A stretch of DNA of 64,000 bases from Methanogenium organophilum (GCF_026684035.1 NZ_CP113361.1:1116001-1180000), one strand, 5' to 3'. Shown: positions 8,968 to 16,995, numbered from the stretch's first letter. Program-made: numbers and translations. The notes: a model not told the origin generated them from the sequence alone.

Positions 8968-10128
8968 TCAGTGCTTCAGTGAGAGATACTGATACGCCTC
9001 AAGGGCCGCTTTGGCCCCCTCTCCTGAAGCGATGATCACCTGCTTGCCGTGGATATTGGTGATGTCACCTGCCGCAAAGACACCGGGGCGCGAGGTCTGG
9101 CAGTTCACATCAATGGTGATCTCACCATGTTCGTTTGTCTCCACAAACCCGTCCAGAAACCCGTTATTTGGTTCATGCCCAATGGCAAGGAAGAGACCGT
9201 CCACGGCAATACGGGTCTCTTTGCCGGTCTCCCTGTCTGTGATAGTGATGCCCTGCACGAGGGTTTCACCATGGATGGCCGTCACCACTGCCGGTTTGTG
9301 GGTGATGATATTCTCAATGGATGCATACTCTTTCCGGTAGATTTCATCGGCCCGCAAATCTGAGCGAACGATAAGGTGCACCTCTTTTGCAATCCCACTC
9401 ATCTCAATTGCCGTGGTGAGCGCATAGTTACCACCTCCGATGACCGCCACCGACTTCCCAACAAAGAGTGGACCATCACAGGTGGAGCAGATACTCTCTC
9501 CCCGGCCGATGAACCGCTTCTCCTCCGGGAGGCCCAGCCACCGCGGACGCATTCCGGAGGTGATGATAACAGAGCGGGCGGAGAAGGTACGCTCTGAAGC
9601 GGTCTCTGCTACGAACCCGCCATCCTCCCCCTCATGTAACGCAGTGACCGAATCAAGTTCAAGGGTGATGCCTGCCTCCTCACGCACCTTTTCCTCAAAC
9701 TTCTGCATCAGCTCCCCGCCTGTCACCAGGCGAAAACCCATATAATTCTCAATGGCCCATGATTCAAGCGCCTGACCGCCGATATTCTCTGAAAGAACGA
9801 GAACAGAAAGCATCTTACGCGAGGCATACATCGCAGCCGTGAGGCCGGCCGGCCCCCCACCAATGATAAGTACATCATAGACATCCGGCGTCTCCCCCGA
9901 CCCGAAGAGGTCCCGGAACCGGGCCACATCAAACCCAACGATGACCTCCCCATCCACAACCGTGACCGGCACCCCGTATTGCCCGGAGAGTTTTACCATC
10001 TCTTCTGCGGCTGTCTTGTCCTTCCCCACATCAATCTCTGTATAGGGCACTCCCAGACGGGAGAGATAACTCTTGGTCAGACGACAGTACTGACAACCTT
10101 CCGTAGAATACACAGTGACATCCGGCAT
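8968..10128 (-). CDS. Thioredoxin reductase with N-terminal glutaredoxin-like domain
   Basis: This 386-residue fusion begins with a small thioredoxin-fold domain (residues 1-75), with Cys12-Gln-Tyr-Cys15 and a GVPVTVVDG cis-proline strand. The rest is a low-molecular-weight thioredoxin reductase: FAD motif GGGPAGLTAAMYASR at about 90-104, redox pair Cys214-Ser-Thr-Cys217, NAD(P)H motif GGGNYA near 231 and the FAAGD flavin motif near 351. It could pass electrons from NAD(P)H or reduced F420 through FAD and its own Cys pair to the fused domain. The next gene upstream is rubrerythrin, same strand, pointing to oxidative-stress defence. Confidence 0.88.
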   Translation of the reverse strand: MPDVTVYSTEGCQYCRLTKSYLSRLGVPYTEIDVGKDKTAAEEMVKLSGQYGVPVTVVDGEVIVGFDVARFRDLFGSGETPDVYDVLIIGGGPAGLTAAMYASRKMLSVLVLSENIGGQALESWAIENYMGFRLVTGGELMQKFEEKVREEAGITLELDSVTALHEGEDGGFVAETASERTFSARSVIITSGMRPRWLGLPEEKRFIGRGESICSTCDGPLFVGKSVAVIGGGNYALTTAIEMSGIAKEVHLIVRSDLRADEIYRKEYASIENIITHKPAVVTAIHGETLVQGITITDRETGKETRIAVDGLFLAIGHEPNNGFLDGFVETNEHGEITIDVNCQTSRPGVFAAGDITNIHGKQVIIASGEGAKAALEAYQYLSLKH

Positions 10129-10184
10129 GGTTTCATCTACATCACCGATGCAGATAAGGCTTACCTGCCGGTCAAAAAATGGGG

Positions 10185-10685
10185 TTATTCAATCAGTTCA
10201 AACTTTGTACCGGGGACACCGCAGATAGGGCAGCGTTCCGGCACTTCACCGAGCACCACATTCCCACAGAACGGGCAGAGGTGCACAGGGGTTTCCTCCA
10301 GATCTCCTCCTGCTTTCACGGCGGCAAGTGCATCGGCATAGAGACCTGCATGCACCTGTTCTGCCTTCATGGCATGGGTAAATACCACTTTTGCTTCAGA
10401 TGCCCCTTCTGCTGTTGCTTCCTCAATAAAGGAGGGGTACATCTCGGTATACTCGTGCGTCTCTCCTTCCACCGCACCGGTCAGGTTCTCCTCCGTTGAA
10501 CCCACGGCCTTCAGGGCTCCAAGAAGACGTCTTGCATGTATCTCCTCTGCTTTTGAGGCTGCTGCAAAGAGTTTTGCAACGACCGGATATCCCTCATCCT
10601 TTGCCTTCACTGAATAATTCGCATATTTGCGGTTTGCCTGAGATTCTCCGGCAAACGCCTCCCAGGCATTCTCTTCGGTTGTCAT
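10185..10685 (-). CDS. Rubrerythrin
   Basis: This 166-residue non-heme diiron peroxidase reduces hydrogen peroxide in anaerobes. The ferritin-like four-helix part holds FAGESQANRKY near the start, KAEEIHARRLL and MKAEQVHAGLY, supplying Glu and His diiron ligands. The C-terminal rubredoxin-like domain has CPFCG and CPICG. The start was placed at MTTEENAW because it aligns with the family. The longer frame to 10739 adds a basic stretch of no known role. It lies upstream of the thioredoxin reductase on the same strand. Confidence 0.93.
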   Translation of the reverse strand: MTTEENAWEAFAGESQANRKYANYSVKAKDEGYPVVAKLFAAASKAEEIHARRLLGALKAVGSTEENLTGAVEGETHEYTEMYPSFIEEATAEGASEAKVVFTHAMKAEQVHAGLYADALAAVKAGGDLEETPVHLCPFCGNVVLGEVPERCPICGVPGTKFELIE

Positions 10686-10845
10686 AATAATCTGGTAACC
10701 CCTTCTTTTTCGATAGGAATAAGACAGCCATACTATCATATAAAATGTTCGTCTATAACAACGAAAATCTGCATACCGTCACCGTTTTATTCCCTGTTAG
10801 CCATTCTCTCATTTATCCGGCGTTTAGGAACAGGAAAGATATCAT

Positions 10846-11511
10846 ATGGCAGTAAAACGGATGCGGGACACTGATAAAATCGACCGTCCCCGGGAACGGA
10901 TTGCAGCAGCAGGACCCGAGGTTCTGAAGAATCATGAACTCGTTGCAGCCATCATTGGCAAGGGAATTCCCGGCCATGATGTTAATGCGATCGCAACAGA
11001 CATCACAGCCCTTCTGGATGAGAAGGGTACAGGGGTTACCTACAATGATCTGGTAGAGATTCAGGGAATCGGGGATAGCAGGGCATCCCAGATGGTCGCA
11101 TCCTTTGAACTAGCCCGCCGCTACCTGACACGGTCCAAAACCACCATTTCACGGCCGGAGGATATTCTGATGATGACGACAGACCTGCTCCACAAACACC
11201 AGGAATACTTTGTTGCCTTTACACTCAATGGTGCGGGAGAAATAATCCACCGCCACACCATCACCAAAGGGACCCTCACCCACTCACCGGTACACCCCCG
11301 TGAAGTATTTGCACCCGCCCTCATTGATCGCGCCGCCTCGGTGATTTTTGTGCACAACCATCCTTCCGGCAACACCGAACCATCTGATGCAGACATCGCA
11401 ATCACCCGCACCCTTGCAGAAGCGGGGGACATTCTCGGGATCCGGGTGCTTGACCATGTCATCGTTGCAGCAACCGGCCATACCAGCCTGAAGGAGCGCG
11501 GCCTCTTCTGA
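10846..11511 (+). CDS. radC: RadC-family JAB/JAMM protein
   Basis: A 221-residue protein. The N-terminal part has a helix-hairpin-helix-like motif (VEIQGIGDSRASQMVASF). The C-terminal JAB1/MPN domain carries the metal-binding pattern HNHPSGNTEPSDAD, with an upstream Glu in the first strand segment. The family was named for a supposed DNA-repair role, but its biochemical activity remains unsettled. The gene diverges from rubrerythrin, with about 160 bases between the starts. Confidence 0.88.
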   Translation: MAVKRMRDTDKIDRPRERIAAAGPEVLKNHELVAAIIGKGIPGHDVNAIATDITALLDEKGTGVTYNDLVEIQGIGDSRASQMVASFELARRYLTRSKTTISRPEDILMMTTDLLHKHQEYFVAFTLNGAGEIIHRHTITKGTLTHSPVHPREVFAPALIDRAASVIFVHNHPSGNTEPSDADIAITRTLAEAGDILGIRVLDHVIVAATGHTSLKERGLF

Positions 11512-11566
11512 AAAGAACAACACTTCCAATCTATTCAGACCAGAGAGTGGGGAGGGAAGAGAAGCT

Positions 11567-12172
11567 CTATTCTGCCATATCACGGGCGATTAGCTCACCC
11601 ATACGATATCCCTTCTCATAAGCATCCTTCATCACCTTGGGGCGTGTCGTGATATCGATCACCTCGTCCATATTATTCTGGAGCACCGCATCCCAGTATG
11701 GGCAGTCGATGATGTCACAGAAGGCCTTCATGGAGAGGATGAGACCGTCAAAATCATGTTCGATGTTCTGGCCGCCGATGCTCAGGAGAAGCGTTCTTCG
11801 ATGTGCCTTTTTCTCAGGCGCCACCAACGGCTCCTGCCGGAAATACTTTGCCATAAAAAAGACCTGAAACCGATCCATAAAGGACTTCAGGGCACCCGGA
11901 ATACCCATCGTCATCACTGGGGTAGCCACAATAAGGCCATCTATATCCCGAAATTTTTCCAAATAAGGGGTTACATCATCATTCATGGCACAGGCTGCAT
12001 GCTCCTGACAGTAGAGGATCTCTTTACAGGGCGAAAACGTCAGCCGCGGCACATGGACAGTCTCTACCTCACAACCGGCATCACGGATTCCACGCAGCGC
12101 TTCATTCATCAGTTTTGCTGTATTCCCCTTCGGACGAGGACTTCCCAATAGGGCAATAATCTGTGGTGCCAT
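11567..12172 (-). CDS. Flavodoxin-fold NAD(P)H-dependent oxidoreductase / iron-sulfur flavoprotein relative
   Basis: This 201-residue protein starts with the FMN phosphate loop LLGSPRPKGNT and later has ATPVMTMGIPGALKSFMDR, the usual second FMN-contacting segment of this family. Cysteines at SPCKEILYCQEHAAC resemble the cluster site of iron-sulfur flavoproteins, but the spacing is not the compact CX2CX2C form. Cluster binding is therefore uncertain. It points away from the zinc ribbon gene and shares the 130-base promoter region with it. Confidence 0.8.
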   Translation of the reverse strand: MAPQIIALLGSPRPKGNTAKLMNEALRGIRDAGCEVETVHVPRLTFSPCKEILYCQEHAACAMNDDVTPYLEKFRDIDGLIVATPVMTMGIPGALKSFMDRFQVFFMAKYFRQEPLVAPEKKAHRRTLLLSIGGQNIEHDFDGLILSMKAFCDIIDCPYWDAVLQNNMDEVIDITTRPKVMKDAYEKGYRMGELIARDMAE

Positions 12173-12254
12173 TATGGGAGAGTACGGTGCAAACCATCAT
12201 AATAATTCCCAAGGAAAAAACACCATGTGACATATATTGCACATTATAATCCGA

Positions 12255-12298
12255 GAAAGGTTTATTACACCATAATATGATGTAGGCATAGAGGTGAA
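12255..12298 (+). promoter_or_regulatory. Promoter and ribosome-binding site of the zinc ribbon gene
   Basis: GAGAAAGGTTTATTACACC is a BRE/TATA element, and the GAGGTGA ribosome-binding sequence lies 30 bases further, seven bases before the ATG. The core is nearly identical to the element near 1902 and similar to the one near 15057. Confidence 0.6.
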
Positions 12299-12303
12299 AA
12301 CCG

Positions 12304-12522
12304 ATGAGTGAAACCCCAAAGCGAGTGAGAGCAGGCGAAAAAGTAGGACCAGGAACATACAAATGTGTTGACTGCGGTCTTGAATTTGCCATTAATGAAT
12401 CAGACAAGGATCTCAGAAAATGTCCCACATGTGCCTGTGAAGTCTACGACTGTTTCCCTATGACGCATATCCGGGAAGATGTGAAAACACCGGAAGATGC
12501 AAAACATCCACCAAAACGCTGA
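12304..12522 (+). CDS. Small zinc ribbon / rubredoxin-like protein
   Basis: A 72-residue protein with CVDCG and CPTC pairs about 18 residues apart (KCVDCGLEF ... [11 protein letters not shown]), the four-cysteine pattern of a zinc ribbon or rubredoxin-type site. Two more cysteines follow. It heads a run of small redox genes (desulforedoxin-like, CMD-like, peroxiredoxin) on the same strand, suggesting a place in oxidative-stress defence. Whether it binds zinc or iron cannot be told from sequence. Confidence 0.75.
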   Translation: MSETPKRVRAGEKVGPGTYKCVDCGLEFAINESDKDLRKCPTCACEVYDCFPMTHIREDVKTPEDAKHPPKR

Positions 12523-12574
12523 AAATTATGATAATGGGGAGGTCACGCTTCCCCATCAGGAAGTGAAGAAGACG

Positions 12575-12700
12575 ATGGTAAACGTTACAGATGAAGGGCA
12601 GATCTTTGAATGCGAGATCTGCGGAAATATTGTTGAAGTGGTAGAAGTGGGCGGAGGAGAACTCGTCTGCTGTGGTGAACCGATGGCCATAAAGGAGTGA
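12575..12700 (+). CDS. Desulforedoxin-type iron protein (desulfoferrodoxin N-terminal domain)
   Basis: A 41-residue protein with the pattern [13 protein letters not shown] ... LVCCGEPM. That is the CX2C plus CC arrangement of the Fe(Cys)4 centre of desulforedoxin and of the N-terminal domain of desulfoferrodoxin. The superoxide reductase domain itself is absent. An upstream extension of the frame to 12497 overlaps the preceding gene and is unlikely to be used. It may carry electrons to the neighbouring peroxide-handling enzymes. Confidence 0.82.
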   Translation: MVNVTDEGQIFECEICGNIVEVVEVGGGELVCCGEPMAIKE

Positions 12701-12705
12701 AAAGA

Positions 12706-13050
12706 ATGGATGCACAACTCAAAGAACTCGAAGAGGAGATCGGCAAAGTTCCGCTGATCGTTAAGAAATGGGCAACAGAAGACCCTGAACTGAAAGAATG
12801 GGTCACAGAGATGGACAAACACGTCTGGAAGGATGGAAAACTGTCACGCCAGACAAAAAAGATTATTGCTGTCTGTGTGGCAGCAGCCCTCCGCGACCGG
12901 CATGCCGTCCGTGCACAGGCAGCAGGAGCATCACACCTCGGTGTTGACTATGACGAGATGGAAGAGGCGCTCCGCGTGACATTTCTGCTCGCAGGGATGC
13001 CGGCCTATACCTATGGGCGCACCGCAATCGACGACCTAATGAAGAAATAG
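12706..13050 (+). CDS. Carboxymuconolactone decarboxylase-family (AhpD-like) protein
   Basis: A 114-residue helical protein of the CMD/AhpD fold. The ATG is preceded at a good distance by AAGGAGTGA, which overlaps the end of the preceding gene, so the two are translationally close. Family members with peroxidase-partner activity carry a CXXC pair. Here the equivalent helix reads DRHAVRAQAAGASHLGV with no cysteine pair, so it more closely resembles the decarboxylase branch. Its reaction is not predictable, but the context suggests a peroxide- or quinone-related role. Confidence 0.78.
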   Translation: MDAQLKELEEEIGKVPLIVKKWATEDPELKEWVTEMDKHVWKDGKLSRQTKKIIAVCVAAALRDRHAVRAQAAGASHLGVDYDEMEEALRVTFLLAGMPAYTYGRTAIDDLMKK

Positions 13051-13254
13051 TCAGTCTGGATCTTTCACGACAAAAATCCCCCCATTATCCAGTGATTTGT
13101 ACAGAAGAGCAGGGAAAGAGCGGATGGTTCTGGATTGAAACACTGAAATCCCAAGCCTTCCAATCGATTTTACCCCTCCATCTTCCGATGAGGATTTTGA
13201 AAAAAACGGTCCTGCCGCCCGGCGTCAGTGATCGTGTGGTGAAGAGGAATAAGT

Positions 13255-13923
13255 ATGTATGACGAAGAGATGTTAGACGATTACCTCTGTTGTCAGCCAG
13301 GGCCGCCGGTATTGAATGAACCTGCACCGGAATTCTCTGCTGTGACAACACAGGGACCAATGGAACTGGAAGATTACCGGGGAAAATGGGTGGTGCTCTT
13401 CAGCCACCCCGCGGACTTCACCCCGGTCTGCACCACCGAGTTTATGGCTTTTGCCGGAGTCTACGAGGAGCTGAAGGCACTGAATGTCTATCTTATCGGC
13501 CTCTCCATTGACTCAGTCCATGCCCACCTCGGGTGGATACGAAATATCAAAGAACGAATGGGAGTCGACATCCCCTTCCCGGTAATTGCCGACCTTGATA
13601 TGAATGTAGCACGCCTGTATGGTATGATCCAGGAAGGTGCGAGCAGTACGGCAACGGTGAGATGTGTCTTCTTTATTGACCCTGAAGGAATTTTGCGGGC
13701 CATGATCTACTACCCACTCTCCAATGGCCGGTATATCCCGGAGATTGTCCGGCTGGTGAAGGCACTCCAGACAACAGATGAAAATGGTGTCGCCACCCCT
13801 GCCAACTGGCAGCCGGGTGACAAGGTGGTGGTGCCGCCGCCTGCCACTCAGGAAGAAGCAGACAAACGCCTGAACGAGGGATACGATTGCAAAGACTGGT
13901 ATCTCTGCTTCAGGGACATCTAA
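13255..13923 (+). CDS. Peroxiredoxin, archaeal Prx6/AhpC type
   Basis: This 222-residue thiol peroxidase has the peroxidatic cysteine in PADFTPVCTTEF (Cys59). Two C-terminal cysteines in GYDCKDWYLCF (Cys212 and Cys218) are placed like the resolving cysteines of archaeal members. Residues 1-20 form a short extension with an extra Cys-Cys pair (12-13). A GAAGAGGA ribosome-binding sequence precedes the ATG. Reducing power could come from the thioredoxin reductase fusion at 9-10 kb. Confidence 0.92.
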   Translation: MYDEEMLDDYLCCQPGPPVLNEPAPEFSAVTTQGPMELEDYRGKWVVLFSHPADFTPVCTTEFMAFAGVYEELKALNVYLIGLSIDSVHAHLGWIRNIKERMGVDIPFPVIADLDMNVARLYGMIQEGASSTATVRCVFFIDPEGILRAMIYYPLSNGRYIPEIVRLVKALQTTDENGVATPANWQPGDKVVVPPPATQEEADKRLNEGYDCKDWYLCFRDI

Positions 13924-13999
13924 CAGCAACACCATTTTTCATATTTAAACATTGCTCACACTCCCCCCGAAAAGGCCAAATATACCAGATAGACAACAT

Positions 14000-14030
14000 T
14001 TTTATATAAATAGTCATCCGACATATGTCG
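14000..14030 (+). promoter_or_regulatory. TATA box with a 12-bp palindrome at the likely transcription start
   Basis: TTTTTATATAAATAG is a clear TATA box. The perfect palindrome CGACATATGTCG (14019-14030) begins just downstream of it, where RNA polymerase would bind. Such a position suits a repressor operator. The next gene encodes a DNA-binding protein, so autoregulation is plausible. Confidence 0.5.
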
Positions 14031-14077
14031 TGGGGTTTATCATAGAGAAAGACCCATTTACCTCTAGGAAATTCATC

Positions 14078-14893
14078 ATGCCGATGCAACGTACCGGGCC
14101 ACCTTCGCTCAGAAGTGCCTGGGCAAAAACCAAAGAAAATCAACTCCTTGCTATCCTTGAAGAGGAGTATGGCTTCAAACATGCAACAGGCCGTTCCCTT
14201 GTCCATCTGATGAATGAATTCGCAGAAGAATTCTATGGCTGGCACCGGAGCGACATGCAGATTATCTACCAGACGGTGGACTTCCGTGAGCCTCCGGGCC
14301 GTACATTCGGAGAGATGCCTTTGCGCCCGGTATTTCTCACGATGGCAGTGCCAGAAGATACCATGGCATTTGAGAATGGGGGGCTGCAGGGGATGCGCCG
14401 GCACAAATTGATACGCCTCGCACGTGAGGCATATGATCAGGGAGGCCTTCTAACACAGCATGACCTTGCCCTTCTGCTTACCACCTCATCACGCACCATC
14501 CAGCGGGACATTAAGGAATTGAGAAACGCGGGAATCCGGGTCCCGACACGGGGTGCCGTCCATGAATACGGGCATATTCCTTCTATACGCTCGGTCTGTG
14601 TAGACCGCTTTCTTTGTGGTGAAGGAGTGGATAGTACTGCTGCAAAATGTGGTGTTTCGACTGATATGGTGCGCAGATACCACCGACAGTTTACTGATAC
14701 CGTGGTATTATATGCAAGGGGTTACCGGGCAGAAGATATTATCGATGTAACAGGGGTCCCCGAGAAAGTGGTCGGAGAGTTTCTCATTCTATATGAAACC
14801 CATAAGAACCGAAAGTCCCCGCAACTCAATCACTTATTCACAAAATATACACCGGGCATCATCCAGCGCCCCATCCCGTTTGCTCCCCGGTGA
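14078..14893 (+). CDS. DUF1670 helix-turn-helix protein
   Basis: This 271-residue protein begins at MPMQRTGPPSLRSAW. The start was chosen because earlier in-frame codons lie on or upstream of the expected transcription start. The middle holds a helix-turn-helix (LTQHDLALLLTTSSRTIQRDIKELR), and a second helical DNA-binding-like region follows near STAAKCGVSTDMVRRYHRQF. DUF1670 proteins are common in methanogens and have been found near mobile DNA, but no terminal repeats are visible here. A transcriptional regulator is my best guess. Confidence 0.75.
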   Translation: MPMQRTGPPSLRSAWAKTKENQLLAILEEEYGFKHATGRSLVHLMNEFAEEFYGWHRSDMQIIYQTVDFREPPGRTFGEMPLRPVFLTMAVPEDTMAFENGGLQGMRRHKLIRLAREAYDQGGLLTQHDLALLLTTSSRTIQRDIKELRNAGIRVPTRGAVHEYGHIPSIRSVCVDRFLCGEGVDSTAAKCGVSTDMVRRYHRQFTDTVVLYARGYRAEDIIDVTGVPEKVVGEFLILYETHKNRKSPQLNHLFTKYTPGIIQRPIPFAPR

Positions 14894-15056
14894 TCTGACA
14901 AATGTCCTTATAGAAGCAGCAACCAACCATGGTTTTAAGGATAGCAGTCAAAGAAACTCCAAAATTATTCTGAACAGCATATTCAGGCAATTTTAGCCAA
15001 AATATCCAAAATAAGCAATATTTCAATATATCACAATTTTGTAATAGTTACATACA

Positions 15057-15098
15057 TGCGAAAGCTTTAATACACATTGGAGTAGAAGTAGGGGTGAC
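15057..15098 (+). promoter_or_regulatory. Promoter and ribosome-binding site ahead of a broken gene
   Basis: GCGAAAGCTTTAATACACATTGG resembles the promoters near 1902 and 12255. AGGGGTGA follows about 20 bases later. The promoter appears intact although the gene behind it is disrupted. Confidence 0.45.
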
Positions 15099-15618
15099 AA
15101 ATGTCGCACCCACTAGGTAAATGCACCTGCTGCGATTGCCATATCTGAAGAGGAAGAGACAATGGATACCTGCATGGACAAAACTGCCACCACATGCCAT
15201 GGCCCAACCATGATCACAGTCCAAGACGCGGTAGGCCCCTCTGCAACGCCAGGAGGGATTGGAGGCCGTGCAGACCATATGGGCTCCCATACACCCGGAT
15301 AGGAAGAGGGCATAACAGTCCACCCATACAACCAGGAGACTGACACCGATGACCCGGAGAAGATTGAACAGGCATTGTGGAATACCCCCATATCTGTTCA
15401 AATCCGACGAGATGGTAGTCCGCCGTTGGGAGATCATCTCTAACGCCAGCAAGCGAGCCTATTGGGTCCGGGCGACAACGAATGAAGACCCGTTTGTCGA
15501 GCAGGACACCACAGATAAGTTCAGGAGGTACTATACCGTGAGCCAGAAAAATTATCCTTTAGAAGGACACCACTATCTCCCAAATGCAACTCTAATTGAG
15601 GTTGATGCACGACAATAA
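15094..15618 (+). pseudogene. Disrupted gene with frameshifts and an in-frame TAG
   Basis: Protein-like sequence is spread over three frames in order. A GTG frame from 15094 (VTNVAPTR) ends at once. A second frame from about 15117 continues through SEEEETMDTC (ATG at 15162), is interrupted by one TAG at 15300-15302, and continues with EEGITVHPYNQETDTDDPEK to a TAA at 15441-15443. From 15442 a third frame runs from NASKRAYWVRATTNEDPF to 15618. A single ancestral protein of roughly 170 residues explains this best. Alternatives are several microproteins (15101-15148, 15162-15302, 15349-15618), TAG read as pyrrolysine, or sequencing errors. The family is not recognised. Confidence 0.5.
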
Positions 15619-15697
15619 CCACCGGAAAGCAGAGTCTACAGAAAAAATGCGAAATGAGCACCGAAATCACCACATACCAGTCAAGGAGGCCACATCA

Positions 15698-15955
15698 ATG
15701 ACAACATACACCGTAACACCGAACCAGGACATGATTGAGCCCCGTATCCCCGAGGATAAGCTTCCGGGATCCGCACAGGCAGTTCTGAACATTCTCGAAG
15801 ACCATGAACCACGGACATTCTCAGAGATCTCAGGCCAGGTCAAATGGGCACCCCGCACTGTCAGGAATGCATTGCGCAGACTTATTGAGGAAGGGTTTGT
15901 CGTAAGGAAATTCAACTTCTCGGACGCACGCCAGGTCTACTATATGCGGCCATAG
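15698..15955 (+). CDS. Small winged-helix transcription regulator
   Basis: An 85-residue protein with a clear winged helix: FSEISGQVKWAPRTVRNALR forms the helix-turn-helix and the FVVRKFNFSDARQVYYMRP wing ends the chain. The ATG is preceded at eight bases by AAGGAGG, which decides the start against a longer frame from 15596. It follows the broken gene on the same strand. It may regulate that unit or the flavoproteins downstream. Confidence 0.78.
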   Translation: MTTYTVTPNQDMIEPRIPEDKLPGSAQAVLNILEDHEPRTFSEISGQVKWAPRTVRNALRRLIEEGFVVRKFNFSDARQVYYMRP

Positions 15956-16210
15956 GCTTCCGGTCAGTACGCCCTACCCTGCCAAAAAATCGAGGGAAGG
16001 ACAGTAACCACATAATCACTCACTAAATATCTGTCACACCATCTCAGTCCCACTGGATGGGAGGAGAATTCAGGATTGATCTGACCCGGAAATACAAACC
16101 ATCTTTTTTAATCAGTTTTCATTTAACACCCTCAGGTGCCACGGATAAGACAAATTTTGGATATCTGTTCACCTGAATCACAGACACCGAATCGAAGATT
16201 CGGCAATATT
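15956..16210 (+). promoter_or_regulatory. Gap with promoter and two inverted repeats
   Basis: A TATA-like TTTTCATTTAACACC lies at about 16116-16130. Downstream are TCAGGTG (16132-16138) paired with CACCTGA (16170-16176), and a perfect hairpin CCGAATC-GAA-GATTCGG at 16187-16203. These may be operators or leader structures for the iron-sulfur flavoprotein genes. Confidence 0.35.
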
Positions 16211-16216
16211 TTCACC

Positions 16217-16357
16217 ATGCACGGACTGATGATATCGGGCAGATATGTTCGTATCAGTGAACCCCCCATTGGCAGGGTATACACCTGCAATACGGAGACA
16301 GCAGGAATCATCCGGAAGGAAACCCTAAAGTACATGCCTGTGCAAACAGTGGCGTAA
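16217..16357 (+). CDS. Possible 46-residue leader protein
   Basis: A short frame beginning MHGLMISGRYVRISE and ending with a TAA whose last A is the first base of the next ATG (TAATG). Such overlap is typical of translational coupling, and the next gene lacks its own ribosome-binding site. No family recognised. The frame may also be accidental. Confidence 0.3.
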   Translation: MHGLMISGRYVRISEPPIGRVYTCNTETAGIIRKETLKYMPVQTVA

Positions 16358-16995
16358 TGGCTGTAAATGTTCTCGCCTTTGCCACAAGCCCGCGGCGGCA
16401 CGGCAACTCTGAGACGCTTCTTGATGCCCTCCTCGAAGCGATGGCGGCAGAAGAAGGTGTCACAGTGGAGAAGTATGCACTCGATGAAATTGAGATCGAG
16501 CCCTGTCGGGGATGCAATGCCTGCGAAGAACTTAACCGCTGCATCAATGAGGACGATGACCTTGACTGGGTGCTGGAGAAGATCATTACAGCAGACATCG
16601 TGATCATGGCCGCACCCGTATACTGCATGGGCATGTGCGCCCAGGCAAAGGCCCTTGTTGACCGGATGCAGGTGCTGCGATCCCGGAAATATGTCCTCAA
16701 ACTCCCGGTCGTCCCCGCCGAGCGACAGGGCAAACGGCTTGGTGCGTTTCTCTCCACAGCAGGGCAGGACTGGGACTATGTCTTTGATGCCCTCATCCCG
16801 TCGGTGAAATGCTTCTTCCATGTGATGGATATCAAAAACCGCGACATCTCATATCTGATGGTGAACAATGTGGATAAGATGGGGGCGCTTGCGGCACATC
16901 CGACGGCGACCATGGATGCGGTGACCCTCGGGAAGCGGATGATCACAGAGATCAAGGCGAAACTTGCCGGGGAAGGGAGCGGGGGGAAAGAATGA
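16357..16995 (+). CDS. Iron-sulfur flavoprotein (Isf family)
   Basis: This 212-residue flavodoxin-fold protein has the FMN loop ATSPRRHGNSETLL at its start and the compact cluster motif CRGCNACEELNRC (CX2CX2CX5C) near residue 50, as in the Methanosarcina Isf that reduces oxygen and peroxide with ferredoxin electrons. The AAPVYCMGMCAQAKALVDR segment completes the FMN site. It overlaps the next flavoprotein gene by four bases (ATGA). Confidence 0.88.
   Translation: MAVNVLAFATSPRRHGNSETLLDALLEAMAAEEGVTVEKYALDEIEIEPCRGCNACEELNRCINEDDDLDWVLEKIITADIVIMAAPVYCMGMCAQAKALVDRMQVLRSRKYVLKLPVVPAERQGKRLGAFLSTAGQDWDYVFDALIPSVKCFFHVMDIKNRDISYLMVNNVDKMGALAAHPTATMDAVTLGKRMITEIKAKLAGEGSGGKE

Noticed and set aside
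15300-15302. Confirmed pyrrolysine codon
   Set aside because: Additional frameshifts in the same gene make decay or sequence error more likely. No pyl genes are in the window. Kept only as an alternative.
14078-15618. Mobile element carrying the DUF1670 gene
   Set aside because: No terminal inverted repeats, target duplications or transposase motifs could be seen around it.
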